The translations under genes and the position numbers were made by a program. Shown piece after piece: positions 35,785 to 47,160 of a stretch of 64,000 nucleotides of DNA (positions are counted from its first letter, which is position 1; the number at the start of each line of letters is the position of its first letter). This DNA is from Megaleporinus macrocephalus (lineage: Eukaryota; Chordata; Actinopteri; Characiformes; Anostomidae). The DNA is taken from positions 43,579,178 to 43,643,177 of the forward strand of contig CM038720.1 of the NCBI GenBank assembly GCA_021613375.1, given 5' to 3'. The notes beneath the pieces were generated by a model. That model was not told where the DNA came from. It worked only from the letters and a program-made list of their open reading frames with translations, and did no database searches.

Positions 35785-36786
35785 TCACTTTATCACAATA
35801 TTTTTAACAGATCTTTCCATCACAGAGTTCAGTTTGCTGCGTCTGTAGAGAACTTTTATAGACTGCATGACTTCCTCTGTACTTAAAGTATAAATAATGG
35901 GGTTTAACATTGCTGGAATAGTTTGTGTGAGGGCCGTGTTGAAGATCCGGACATTTGAATCTAAAGGTATTACATAAGCTGTAACATAAATACTTGAAAT
36001 TGGTAAATAGGTTATGGCCACTAATATGAGGTGAGCTGTGCAGGTTTTCAGAGCTTTGATTCTTTCAAATCCATGTGACATTTTAAGCAACGCAAAACCA
36101 ATAACTATATATGATAAAGTTATTAATGACAATGGAATGAAAATAAGCACAGCAATACAGACAAGCCCCATTGCCATGTTTGCAGAGTTATCATTACATG
36201 CCAGTCTAAAAATGGGACCATTATCACAGAAATAACTATCAACAATAACAGATCTACAGAAGGACAGTCTGGTAATCAAAGCTACAAAAACAGCAAAAAT
36301 AGAAACACAGAATATCCACATAACCCCAATTATCAGAGTCATTGAGGTTTTAGTAACAATAGCGTGATACCTCAGAGGAAAACATATAGCTATTACTCTG
36401 TCATACGCCAGAGCCATCAGATTCAACGACCGCAGGGCTATAAAAAAAAAAACAAAGAACATGTTTGCCAGACAGTTTTCATAAGATATGTACTGATTAT
36501 CAAACAGAAACATGTCCAGGAGCTTCGGGATGAGAGCAGAACTTCCACCCAGATCAGACAAGGCCAAGTTAAAGACAGCGATATACTTAGCAGTGTGGAG
36601 AGTACGTGCCAGGTAGATGATGCCTATTATAAAAGAATTCCCCAAAACAGTCACAGCATAGACGAAGCAGAGAAACATATAGTAATACTTTGCATGTGGA
36701 ATATTATAAAATCCATTAATGTAAAATGCAGAAGGACGAACGAAGGTTGAATTTGTTGTGGAAGCTGGTTGCACATTAGCTGCCAT
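35785..36786 (-). CDS. Odorant receptor OR5 (intact)
   Basis: 333 residues, no frame break. N-terminal 113 residues match OR3 and OR6. NST 12-14, Cys105, ALAYDR 125-130, SFCRSV..YFCDNG..LACNDNS, KALKTCTAHL and NPIIYTLSTEEV are present. TM3 reads FFIALRSLNLM, with Arg119, a charged residue inside TM3 that no sister copy has at that place; it may affect binding or folding. The third extracellular loop region is VTAYVIPLDSNVR. Same 5' architecture as OR3 and OR4. The repeat-rich 3' flank begins at 35784. Confidence 0.95.
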   Translation of the reverse strand: MAANVQPASTTNSTFVRPSAFYINGFYNIPHAKYYYMFLCFVYAVTVLGNSFIIGIIYLARTLHTAKYIAVFNLALSDLGGSSALIPKLLDMFLFDNQYISYENCLANMFFVFFFIALRSLNLMALAYDRVIAICFPLRYHAIVTKTSMTLIIGVMWIFCVSIFAVFVALITRLSFCRSVIVDSYFCDNGPIFRLACNDNSANMAMGLVCIAVLIFIPLSLITLSYIVIGFALLKMSHGFERIKALKTCTAHLILVAITYLPISSIYVTAYVIPLDSNVRIFNTALTQTIPAMLNPIIYTLSTEEVMQSIKVLYRRSKLNSVMERSVKNIVIK

Positions 36787-36990
36787 CTGTATTTACAGGA
36801 CCTGTAAAAGAATGACTCGTGTTAATGGTTTGTAATGTAAAAATATTAATAATCACACTGCACACTGTACATCTAAGCAGACCTGCAGAAGAATCCACAC
36901 ATTTGTTACAGACAGTGACAATCATTAATATCAAAACAAGATACCACTTTTAGTAGCATATAAAATATAACAGATGGTTTGATGCTCTAC

Positions 36991-37075
36991 CTTCTGTAGA
37001 TAAAACAGACATGAAGAAGCTATTATGGAAACAGATACATTTATACTGTGTTGGTGGTGACGTCGTTCCCTGTGG
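36991..37075 (-). promoter_or_regulatory. OR5 inferred promoter and exon 1
   Basis: TATAAATG at 37038-37045, donor GT at 36989-36990, intron 36802-36990 (189 bp), GGTGACGTC at 37056-37064 with TTCCCTGTGG following. Nearly identical to OR3 and OR4. Confidence 0.62.
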
Positions 37076-37454
37076 CACTGCTAATAAACAGAATCTCTCA
37101 GGTGTGTTAAATGGATATTTTTGGACAAAAACAAAGCAACCTACAAAGTACAGTAACTGAAAGAGGCCTATTCATGTTTTCTGTATATTATGGAGAGCAT
37201 TCTGTGAGATTTGCAGGTGCTGCATCACCGACAGCTTCAAAAACTCACAGAACTTTAAAATAAATACTAAAAGTTACAGTATTTCAGAAATGACCTTCAA
37301 ACTGTTGCTGCAAATTTGGAAGAATATAATTTGTGTCTATTTAAGTTTAACTTATGACCATTGTCCACATAACCTTTGGCCATAAGTTCTTTTCAGTTGA
37401 AGACACAGAGTCATGGATAAATTGTGAGGTAACAAACGGACTGCAGTCTGTCAA

Positions 37455-39115
37455 GTGAAGTTACTATGTATTGTCATTCCACCCCTCTTGTCGAACAACA
37501 CCTCAAGCGTTTTGTCTTAAACCCATCTGCTGTTTATAATACGCCATGGACATCGTCTTTCAAGCTTGATGATAAATCTTTTTCCTTCACTCCTGCTCCT
37601 TCACTCGCTGGTTCTCAGCCTTCTTCACGGCCTCGCTATGTGGTCCGCACCAACCTCTGATGTTTTTTGGACACATCCCGACCCAGTCGCTCACAGGCCC
37701 CGCATTTCGGCTCAAAGTGCTCCTTCTCAGCACTACAGTCCCACCACTTTAAGCCATGCCGCTGCTATCACCAATTCATCGCACACCATTCCTGCACCAG
37801 CCTTCCCACTGCCATCCCTAGTCCATCGCACACCATCCCTACTATGAGTTTAACTGCTGCTATTGCAGGTTTGTTGCACACTATTCCTGTAACAAGCCTA
37901 AGCATGGCTCCCTCATCCCCAGGCTTCCCTGCAGCTGCTGCTGCTCTACCCATACCCGGCCTTCTGTTTTCTCTCTCCTCCTCTTTCTGTTCTTACTGTT
38001 TTCTTCAATTCTCCTGGCTTTCATCCCCTTGCCCCTCCAGCCCTTTCTATTCCCCTCCATCTTTCTTTCTTCCCATTTTTTTCTCATCACCCCTGCCCCT
38101 ATTTCGTCTTCCCTCCCCACTCCTTATTCGTCATCCCTCCTCGCCCCTGTTCCGCCATCCCTGCCAGTCCAGCCTGAGGTTCACTTTCACAAGCCAATGT
38201 TTATGCACCTCTCTCTCTCTGCCCACAGGTGCTGCAGCCAGCCTAACCCAGCCAAAGGTGGCCCATCCTCAAGACACAGAAATCTCCCTGGCCTCGGCGG
38301 GCCTTGCCACACCTTCCACCAGTACTCTGCTCTACAATCCGCTGCTCAATCATTCCTGCCTTTGCCAGAGGCTTTTTTACAAGGTACAGATATATCTCTC
38401 TGTGCTTTTGCACCCTTTGGTGTCACCCTCAGTTCCTTGCATCAACGTCAGAGACATTGCTTTCATGCTCAGGGCTGCTGAACCGCCCCTTCTATGATTC
38501 TAATAGTCTCTGAGTTCGCCCTGGCTTCTTCTGCTTCACCTTTTGACCCAGCTGCCCCCTTAGGCCACCCGGGTTTGGCCACCCCAACTGCCTTCACCAT
38601 TTACCTGCTCAATGGATTTATTCTCAGTTTTTCCCCCTGATTCCACCCATACCCCTACCTGTCCTCTAGCTCATAGCATCTCGCTGCCTAATTCAGCTTT
38701 CTGTCACCTAGGTGTTCGTTTTTCCAGGTGAGAAAACCCCCAGTCCTGCTACCAAACAAATTTCTCTGCATCGTATCACTCCGATGTGACAAGCAAACTT
38801 GCATCATCTGTTTCCTCTAGGACTTCCTTCATCAGCTGACCAGTATTTAATGGCAACTCCTGTTCCTCCTGGGCCATCTCAACTTGGCCATTCTAACTGT
38901 TTTCCAAGGTCAAGCATTCGTTTCCCACCTCCTCGACCTTGTCCTCATATTTTGCTGTCTGGTGTCCACCAGAGGAGAATGGGTTCCCCTTTTTTTTGGG
39001 TTTCCCGGTTCCTTTCCAGGTTGCTTCCTTTTGCTTTCAGGGAGTTTTCTTGTTCCTGTAGCCACTGGTTTGCTCATTGGAGACTTGATCCCAGGTTTAC
39101 TGTAAAGGTGAAGAA
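37455..39115 (+). mobile_element. DIRS-like retrotransposon relic, copy A
   Basis: Starts at AAGTTACTATGTA; the first coding part (from about 37545, GCCATGGACATCG) matches copies B and C in wording (TPAPSLAGSQPSS, SHAAAITNSSHTIPA). Further on, an RT thumb-like LAILTVFQGQAFVSHLLDL (38884 on) matches the equivalent stretch in copy C. The catalytic RT and the recombinase are missing or unrecognisable. Frames are broken. Confidence 0.6.
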
Positions 39116-39154
39116 ACCTTGACTTCAGGATTTTCTAATATGAATATGTCTCTA

Positions 39155-40370
39155 ACGTTGCCTGCCTGTGTTTTAATCCCTGTCTCTTGTCTGAATGGCA
39201 AGTGTTGGAATGCCCCTAAAATACCACTCAGCACTTGCAACCTGCTTTAATGCCTCAGATTGAGAAAACTTTACTGATGAAGGCTGCAGCGAATGGTTTC
39301 AAAGCCCCAACTACCAACAGGCCTGTCTCCACACCACCAGCATACTACAGGGATCCAGAGCAATGGAGGAACTTTATGGTTGCAGGTGCTATTTGGCATA
39401 CTTTGAAGGGTTGTTCTAGTCTAAGAAGGCTAAACTGGCCACAGCACAATCTTGTACACATGATAGCACTAACAAACAAGTTCCAGTTCTTGCAGCAGAC
39501 TTACCATCCTCTGAGGACATTGCTGCTGCTTTGTAAATGTTGGTGCTGCCCCTACTGCTCCTGGTTATATATCAGGGACTGTCTTGCCTGCACCCAAATA
39601 TATTATTTTTGCCCCACCCATACCTGGAAATATATCAGGGATACCGCACCTGCACCAATGATAGTGCTGCCCTGCCTGCATCTGATGATAGTTAGGGCTG
39701 CCTTCTGCTCGACCATGCCTGTGGCCTCTGAGCCTTTTGTACTGCCTGTGGCCTTTAAAATTCCATCTAGTGTTTGGAGAGCACTGTTCTGTTGATGTCT
39801 GTAGGGGCCTCTCAAGCTGCCTCCTGTAGAGGCTTCTCAAGCTGCCTCCTTTGGTTTGGCAGCCACTACTAGAACTGATCTTTTTCCAGCTCCCTAAACC
39901 ACTCCTGTTTCCCTCAACACTCATGTTCCTGCCCCTCAGGTTGCCACTGTTCTGTCCCTGCTCCTGCTTCCAAGGCTGCTCGAGTTCCTGTCCCTGCCTC
40001 CCACACTACTAGCTCCACCCTCTGTTCCTGTGCCAGCTCTACACCCTTCTCCAGTGCCAGCTTGCCAACACCCTGTTTCAGTGCCAGCTTGCCTACACCC
40101 TGTTCCAGTCCCAAGCTGCTTTTTGTCCTGTTCAAGAAAACTGCTCCTCCTGTGCCAGCATATAGGACTGCTCCTCCTGAGCCAAGTCCCTGAGCTGCTC
40201 ATTCTGCACCAGGTCAATGACTCCTCAGCCAGCCTCGGTTGGCCCAGCTGATGAACTCATTACGACTGCTACATGTACCCCTTTGTTTGCCCAGTTAGTT
40301 GGCAAAATGTCTATGTAACTCAACTCCACTGCCTGTGTTTTGACCCCTACCTGCTGCTTTGCTAGCATGG
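39155..40370 (+). mobile_element. Unclassified LTR-like element, third copy
   Basis: Same start as the copy at 33690 (GCCTGCCTGTGTTTT, GGAATGCCCCTAAA, GCACTTGCAACCTGC) and the same internal ATGCCTCAGATTGAGAAAAC and GGATCCAGAG stretches. The right terminal segment is cut at about 40370. Internal frames are P/A/V-rich without recognised domains. Confidence 0.55.
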
Positions 40371-40429
40371 ACCATGCTGAGAAATGAGCCAAAAGGCGGG
40401 GGCAAACTCAGAAAGCTGTTGCTGGAGTT

Positions 40430-41400
40430 CTGGATGGTTTTGGTGCTTGTACATGAACGATGCCCTCAAAAGTAGAAGGATGCCAAACCCTCATGGGCTG
40501 TGCTAAGATCATGGGCATGGGTAAGAAACTTGGGAGGACCACTGGCTAAGCAATTGAACAGTGTTGGCAGGGAATCCTTGGTGCTGTTCCTGAAGGAGTG
40601 GGCAGTGAACTGAGTTGGATTACAACCACTGGGTAAAAGGATTTTGCTGAAATGGAGGTAAAACAGTTGGGAGTGGTGACAGAGCCAGCTTCCGTTATGA
40701 AGAGTGAGTCTTTTAGGACAGGCAAACAGTGTGAACATGGTGGAGGACTGGTTTGTATGGACAGAGATGTGAGGATAATTTAAAGAGATGAGGTTGAGGA
40801 GATGAGAGATGATAATGGAAAGAAGATCGTCCAGCTCCTGCCAGCGGGCTGAAAAGGCAAAGCAGAGGACAGAAAAACAGAAGATGTGGGCGAAGCAGTG
40901 GCGGCTCCGGGGAAGTCCGGTGGCATGTGTGGGCTCGTTACAGAAATAAAGTGCCGTGGACCAGCGATAGCTGCCGGGGATGGATGTGGGTGGGTCCTGC
41001 AGGTGTGGGTGGAGCAATGGTGACTGTGGGGAAGCCCGGGGCCGTGCGTGGGCATGTTGTTGGAATGGCAGCGATGAACCGCAACGCAGCGGGTAGACTC
41101 ATAGCAGGAATGGCGCGCGCCGAATCGGCGGTAGTGGCGGCATGGCTTAGAGTGGCCAGACCGGAGTAATTCAGGGACAGGTGGCCCATCTGACAACGGT
41201 GTGGTTGGGGCTAAAACCACAGCACAAGTCCATGAAGAAGGCTGAGAAGCAGTGACAAGTGAAGCAGCAGAAGTGGAGGAAATTTGATCATCTGTGGCGA
41301 TTGCGATCTTGTTCGACATTGGAATGGAGAATGGGGTTGTATATATAATCAGTGGAGGTAATCAGGGCGTGGTCCAGCTCTCAAACCTAAGTTACATAGT
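40430..41400 (-). mobile_element. DIRS-like relic, copy B, with recombinase motif
   Basis: On the minus strand an N-terminal frame starts MSNKIAIATDDQ (41319) and continues into STSAASLVTASQPSS, homologous to copies A and C. It is followed, after loss of the RT, by a tyrosine-recombinase end containing TAHSFRNSTKD at about 40570-40600, with HSFR the H-x-x-R box of such recombinases. The promoter-side flank (about 41340-41400) matches the start of copy C. Confidence 0.6.
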
Positions 41401-41449
41401 AACTTTACTTAGCACTTCATTGCCTGCAGAAGAAAAACAGGTATTTCCA

Positions 41450-41720
41450 AAATTGCAACTTTAAAGGAGAGGACAAAAAATTTTAAGTAAATGGAACCAG
41501 ATTTGGACCATTTTTATTGGTCCATTGGTCATTAAATTTTCACAGGACATAAAGAGCAGCTGTTGTGTTTAAATGATGTAGAAAAACATGGACAAAAAAT
41601 GGAGATACATGCTTTTCTTTAGACAGCGGCGATTTGCAACTTGCTTTATACAAAGGCTATTTTTAACAACCTGTTTTGTTCAGGTTTACCAGGGATGCCA
41701 ATATTTGTGGAGTGTAACAT
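41450..41720. mobile_element. Tc1-type end or MITE-like fragment
   Basis: About 270 bp of non-coding sequence ending AGGGATGCCAATATTTGTGG plus AGTGT, the inverted-repeat style also seen at 16468. No transposase. Confidence 0.5.
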
Positions 41721-42081
41721 CATAGTTTACCAGTTGTGGACAGAAGATGACATTACATAATCAAGGTCACCAGTTTCAACTCAAGTAATATTGCACATAT
41801 TTATAACTATTTATAAAATATATAATAATTATAATATGTAATAATACTTAAAAACGTCACTTTTTCATTCATTATTTACAAAAGGAAATAAGAATGAAAT
41901 ATAAAAAAAAATAAGTAAATAGAAAACAAAGATATTTGAAGCGGACAGAGCTACATACATCACAACACTGTTATGCATTTATATGCATTAATTAATGTAT
42001 AACTAAATGTATGTAGTAAAGAAAAGAATTACCCATTAATTGAAATATTTAGTTCTGGTGCAAAACTGTTGTAATTCACTG

Positions 42082-43089
42082 TTATTTTAGTTTATTACAG
42101 TATTTTTTTACAGATCTTTCCATCATAGAGTTCAACTTTCTGCGTCTGTAGAGAACTTTTATGCACTGCATGACTTCCTCTGTGCTTAAAGCATAAATAA
42201 TTGGGTTTAACATTGGTGGAATAGTTTGTGTAAGGGCTGTATTAAATATCCGGACATTTGTATTTAAAGGTATTACATAAGCTGTAATATAAATACTGGA
42301 AATTGGCAGATAACCTATGGCCACTAATATGAGGTGAGCTGTGCAGGTTTTCAGAGCTTTGATTCTTTCAAACCCATGTGACATTTTAAGCAACGCAAAA
42401 CTAATAACTATATATGATAAAGTTATTAATGACAATGGAATGAAAATAAGCACAGCAATACAGACAAGTCCCATTACCATGTTTACAGAGTTATCATTAC
42501 ATGCCAGTCTAAAAATGGGACCATTATCACAGAAATAACTATCAACAATAACAGATCTACAGAAGGACAGTCTGGTAATCAGAGCTACAAAAACCGCAAT
42601 AATAGAAACACAGAATATCCACATAACCCCAATTATCAGAGTCATTGAGGTTTTAGTAACAATAGCGTGATACCTCAGAGGGAAACATATAGCTATTACT
42701 CAGTCATACGCCAGAGCCAGCACAGTGTAGGACTGCATGGCTATAAATAAAAAAACAAAGAACATGTTTGCCAGACAGTTTTCATAAGATATGTACTGAT
42801 TATCAAACAGAAACATGTCCAGGAGCTTCGGGATGAGAGCAGAACTTCCACCCAGATCAGACAAGGCCAAGTTAAAGACAGCGATATACTTAGCAGTGTG
42901 GAGAGTACGTGCCAGGTAGATGATGCCTATTATAAAAGAATTCCCCAAAACAGTCACAGCATAGACGAAGCAGAGAAACATATAGTAATACTTTGCATGT
43001 GGAATATTATAAAATCCATTAATGTAAAATGCAGAAGGACGAACGAAGGTTGAATTTGTTGTGGAAGCTGGTTGCACATTAGCTGCCAT
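42082..43089 (-). pseudogene. Odorant receptor OR6, nonsense at the DR motif
   Basis: Same start (43087-43089) and same N-terminus as OR3-OR5. The reading frame runs to 42703 and then meets TGA at 42700-42702, where all sisters have AGA, the Arg of ALAYDR at residue 130. The frame after it is open to 42082 and keeps all later landmarks (SFCRSV, LACNDNS, KALKTCTAHL, NPIIY). One extra base in a T run near the end changes the last residues to KKYCNKLK. The intron is also 99 bp shorter than in the sisters. So the gene died recently by a single base change, or the call is a sequencing error or polymorphism. Confidence 0.92.
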
Positions 43090-43194
43090 CTGTATTTACA
43101 GGACCTGTAAAAGAATGACTCGTGTTAATGGTTTGTAATGTAAAAATATTAATCACACTGCACACTGTACATCTAAGCAGACCTGATGCTCTAC

Positions 43195-43280
43195 CTTCTG
43201 TAGATAAAACAGACATGAAGAAGCTATTATGGAAACAGACACATTTATACTGTGTTAGTGGTGACGTCGTTCCCTGTGGC
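43195..43280 (-). promoter_or_regulatory. OR6 inferred promoter and exon 1
   Basis: TATAAATG at 43242-43249, donor GT at 43193-43194, GGTGACGTC at 43260-43268. Intron is 43105-43194, 90 bp. About 96 bp is deleted relative to OR5 between ACCTG and ATGCTCTACC, and another 3 bp nearby. Confidence 0.6.
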
Positions 43281-43529
43281 ACTGCTAATAAACAGAATCT
43301 CTCAGGTGTGTTAAATGGATATTTTTGGACAAAAACAAAGCAACCTACAAAGTACAGTAACTGAAAGAGGCCTATTCATGTTTTCTGTATATTATGGAGA
43401 GCATTCTGTGAGATTTGCAGGTGCTGGATCACCGACAGCTTCAAAAACTCACAGAACTTTAAAATAAATACTAAAAGTTACAGTATTTCAGAAATGACCT
43501 TCAAACTGTTGTCACAAATTTTATATAAT

Positions 43530-43683
43530 TTTAATAGATATATAATAAGCTTGGGGTGATGCTCAGATAAAACTCTGCTGTAGAGTTTTATCTGAGCCTC
43601 ACCCCAAGCATTTCAATGCATGTTATGTCCTACATGATGTGCAAATGACAAATAAACTTGGAACTTGAAACTTGAAACTTGAT
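43530..43683. mobile_element. Hairpin-containing insertion with LINE-like tail
   Basis: Absent from the matching flank of OR5. 43549-43576 and 43582-43609 form a 28-bp stem with one mismatch and a 5-base loop (GCTGT). It is followed by GACAAATAAACTTGGAAC and a (CTTGAAA)n tail, the 3' end style of a non-LTR element or SINE. Confidence 0.7.
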
Positions 43684-43794
43684 AAACTTTAACTTCTGAC
43701 CATTATCCACATAACCTTTGGCCATAAGTTCTTTCCAGTTGAAGGCACAGAGTCATGGATAAATTGTGCAAAAACAAATAGGCTACAGTCTCTC

Positions 43795-45590
43795 AAGTGA
43801 AGTTACTATGTAAGTAAGTTTTGGGAGCTTGACCATGCCCTGATTTCCTCTCCTGCCTATATATACCCTTATTCTTACTCCACATTCTATTCTCTATTCT
43901 CACAAACATCGCAAGCGCTTTGTCTCATACCCACCTGCTGTTTGCCATGGACATCAGCTTTCAAGCTTCGGATGATGAACCTTTTTCCAAAACTCCTGCT
44001 TCTTCACTCGCTATTTCTCAGCCTTCTTCACGGCCCAGCTGCAACGGCCTTAGACATTTCAAGCTTATCCTGACACAGCTGCTCTTTTCCAGGCTCTCCT
44101 TCTCACCACTCCATCCCAGCTGCTTCAAGCCATGCTGCTGCTATCGCCTGTTTTGTTGCACACCATTTCAGCTCCGGCCCTCCCGCTGCTATCCCTGGTC
44201 CATCGCACGCCATTCCTGCTACAAGTTTACCTCCTGCTGTTGCCAGTTAGTCGCACACTATGTCCTCAACGAGCCCATGCATGGCACCCTCGGCCCCGTG
44301 CTTCTCTCCAGCCTCCACTGCTCCACCCTTGCCTGCCGGACCTTCTGTTTTCTCCTCATCCCTCCCCGCTCCTGTTTCGTCTTAGTTCCCCAACCCTTAT
44401 TCGTCATCCCTCCCTGTCCCCCATTCTGTCATCTCTGCCAATTCAGCCTCAGGCTCGCTTTCACAAGCCAATTGTTGTGCACCTCTCTCTCTGCCCACAG
44501 GTGCTGCAGCCAGACTGACCCAACCAACCCTGCACCACCCTCAAGGCACAGAATTATCCCTGGCCTCAGTGGCCCTTGCCAAACCTCCCACCAATGCTCG
44601 GCTTTACAATCCGCCACTCCACCCTTACTGCCTTCATCTGCTTCTTTCCATGCATCACTCCCTCACGACAAGCAAGATCACATCATCCATTTCCTCATCA
44701 TCAGCTGACCCACATTAAATGGCAACTACTGCCTGTCCTGGGCCATCTCAACTTTGCCATGCTAATTATTCCCCAAGGCCGAACGTTCGTCTCCCACCTC
44801 CTCAACCTCATCTCCCCATCTCCTCTTTGTTCCAACACATTCATTTGGATCCCGCTTGCATCTGCAAGTTGTGCTTCTCGATCCTCTTGTTCCGCCACTG
44901 GACCAGAATTTGTCTTTTGCAACTTTTTTACAACAATGGTTTTCTATGGTGGTATAAATAGGCCTGCCATGCAATCATTCTCTATCCAGACAATTCCGTG
45001 GTCTTTAATATAATAACACAGAAATTCAGAACATTAGCGCCTCTATCAGACCTGCACCCTACATTAATGCCTTCTTATTTAGAAAGATTCATCCCTCTTT
45101 ATCCCGACTCCATAACCTTACCATCTTCTCGCAAGAATTAATACTCCAAGCCATAGCTCCCAACAACCTTGCAACTTAATGGACCAGCTAGCTATCTGTT
45201 AAACATTTCCACAGCATTTCATTTCCATCTTTCAATCTGCAATCCACAGCTTTTTTTCTCACCTTGCCTTATTCACTACTACAAACATTTATCCACCCTC
45301 AAGGTCTACTTAGCAGCCATCAACTTCTTCCATAAACTCATTTACAGTTCACCCCTTCAGTCATCCTCCCACCATCAGCTCACACTGCTCCTCAGAGGTA
45401 TCAGAAGGATTCAACCTGCCCGCCAGCCTTGGCGCCTGCCCCTTATTACTACATCTGAGTCTGCTGTTTTCCACCCTATGCTCCAGATGTTATGCCATGC
45501 TATATCTCATACACTCAAAGCCATATTCCTTCTTGCCTTCTTTGGATTTCTCCACTGATTTGGTACTCCACAGGCTGTTGGAGCATCAAT
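43795..45590 (+). mobile_element. DIRS-like retrotransposon relic, copy C
   Basis: Starts AAGTTACTATGTAAG. Coding pieces in order: an N-terminal P/S-rich part (43950 on), an RT thumb-like piece with GHLNFAMLIIPQGRTFVSHL (44737 on), a linker, then the recombinase core-binding domain (45290-45560) with STLKVYLAAINFFHKL and LLLRGIRRIQPARQ, ending LLAFFGFLH. The catalytic recombinase half is absent. RT then tyrosine recombinase is the DIRS/Ngaro arrangement. Frames are broken. Confidence 0.68.
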
Positions 45591-45838
45591 TGTCAAGAAA
45601 GAGATGTGTGTGTGGCATGTACAGTCAGGTTCCTTTCTGGGCTAGGAAGGTAGAAGCGATGGTTAATTGACCTACCCTGGTCTCTGTGAAATAACTTTTT
45701 TTGTAGAAGTGGTAGAAGATTCATCAGGAACTTCCCCTAAATTACAACTATTGGCTGCAGAACGCAACTGTGGTATAAGGGATCGCAAATTGCTGCCAGT
45801 TAAACTGGCTAGAAGGAGCTGACCACCCGTTTTTCACA
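45591..45838. other. Unassigned, between DIRS-like relic and minisatellite
   Basis: No gene or repeat recognised. Confidence 0.5.
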
Positions 45839-46917
45839 GCAGTTACTGAGGCAGTACTAGAGTAAACATACACACACAACAGTTACTAAGGCAGTACTAG
45901 AGTAAACATACACACACAACAGTTACTGAGGTAGTACTAGAGTAAACATACACACACACAGCAGTTACTGAGGTAGTACTAGAGTAAACATACACACACA
46001 CAGCAGTTACTAAGGCAGTACTAGAGTAAACATACACACACAACAGTTACTGAGGTAGTACTAGAGTAAACATACACACACAGCAGTTACTGAGGTAGTA
46101 CTAGAGTAAACATACACACACAGCAGTTACTGAGGTAGTACTAGAGTAAACATACACACACACAGCAGTTACTGAGGTAGTACTAGAGTAAACATACACA
46201 CACAACAGTTACTGAGGTAGTACTAGAGTAAACATAAACACACACAGCAGTTACTGAGGTAGTACTAGAGTAAACATACACACACACAGCAGTTACTGAG
46301 GTAGTACTAGAGTAAACATACACACACAACAGTTACTGAGGTAGTACTAGAGTAAATATACACACACAGCAGTTACTGAGGTAGTACTAGAGTAAACATA
46401 CACACACAGCAGTTACTGAGGTAGTACTAGAGTAAACATACACACAGCAGTTACTGAGGTAGTACTAGAGTAAACATACACACACAGCAGTTACTGAGGT
46501 AGTACTAGAGTAAACATACACACAGCAGTTACTGAGGTAGTACTAAAGTAAACACACACACAACAGTTACTGAGGTAGTACTAGAGTAAACATACACACA
46601 GCAGTTACTGAGGTAGTACTAAAGTAAACACACACACACAACAGTTACTGAGGTAGTACTAGAGTAAACATACACACACAGCAGTTACTGAGGTAGTACT
46701 AGAGTAAACATACACACACAGCAGTTACTGAGGTAGTACTAGAGTAAACATACACACACAACAGTTACTGAGGTAGTACTAGAGTAAACATACACACACA
46801 ACAGTTACTGAGGTAGTACTAGAGTAAACATACACACACAACAGTTACTGAGGCAGTACTAGAGTAAACATACACATACAACAGTTACTGAGGTAGTACT
46901 AGAGTAAACATACACAA
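45839..46917. repeat. 40-bp minisatellite, about 27 copies
   Basis: Unit: CAGTTACTGAGGTAGTACTA then GAGTAAACATACACACACA(G). Copies vary in the CA run (38-42 bp) and in a few positions (GAGGTAG/AAGGCAG, TAGAG/TAAAG). By counting AGTTACT I find 27. Confidence 0.95.
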
Positions 46918-46924
46918 CTCATTA

Positions 46925-47160
46925 CAACTCAGTGGAAGATATTCTGTCCAATTACAGACTTTGAGAGTAGCTCCTCTCAGCCATATGTACAGGACATCCT
47001 GCAGTCAAATGTGTTTCCTCTAATGGCCAAACTTCCAACTGATATTATTCAGTAGGATAATGTTTCACACACAGCGAGAGTTTCCCAGGAATGTCTCCCC
47101 CAGGTCCCAACACTTCCTTGTCACTAGATTTATCAACCGTCCAGCATTTATGTTTCCTAC
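46925..47160 (+). pseudogene. Tc1/mariner transposase fragment
   Basis: Plus-strand reading gives DNVSHTARVSQECLPQVPTL, as around the catalytic Asp of a fish Tc1-like transposase; compare the fragment at 18570. Decayed before and after. Confidence 0.6.

Noticed and set aside
38029..38481. P/S-rich frames in DIRS copy A as a gene
   Set aside because: Same region recurs in copies B and C as part of the element; frames are broken.
45839..46917. CRISPR-like array of about 40-bp units
   Set aside because: Contiguous tandem repeat with no spacers, in a vertebrate genome.
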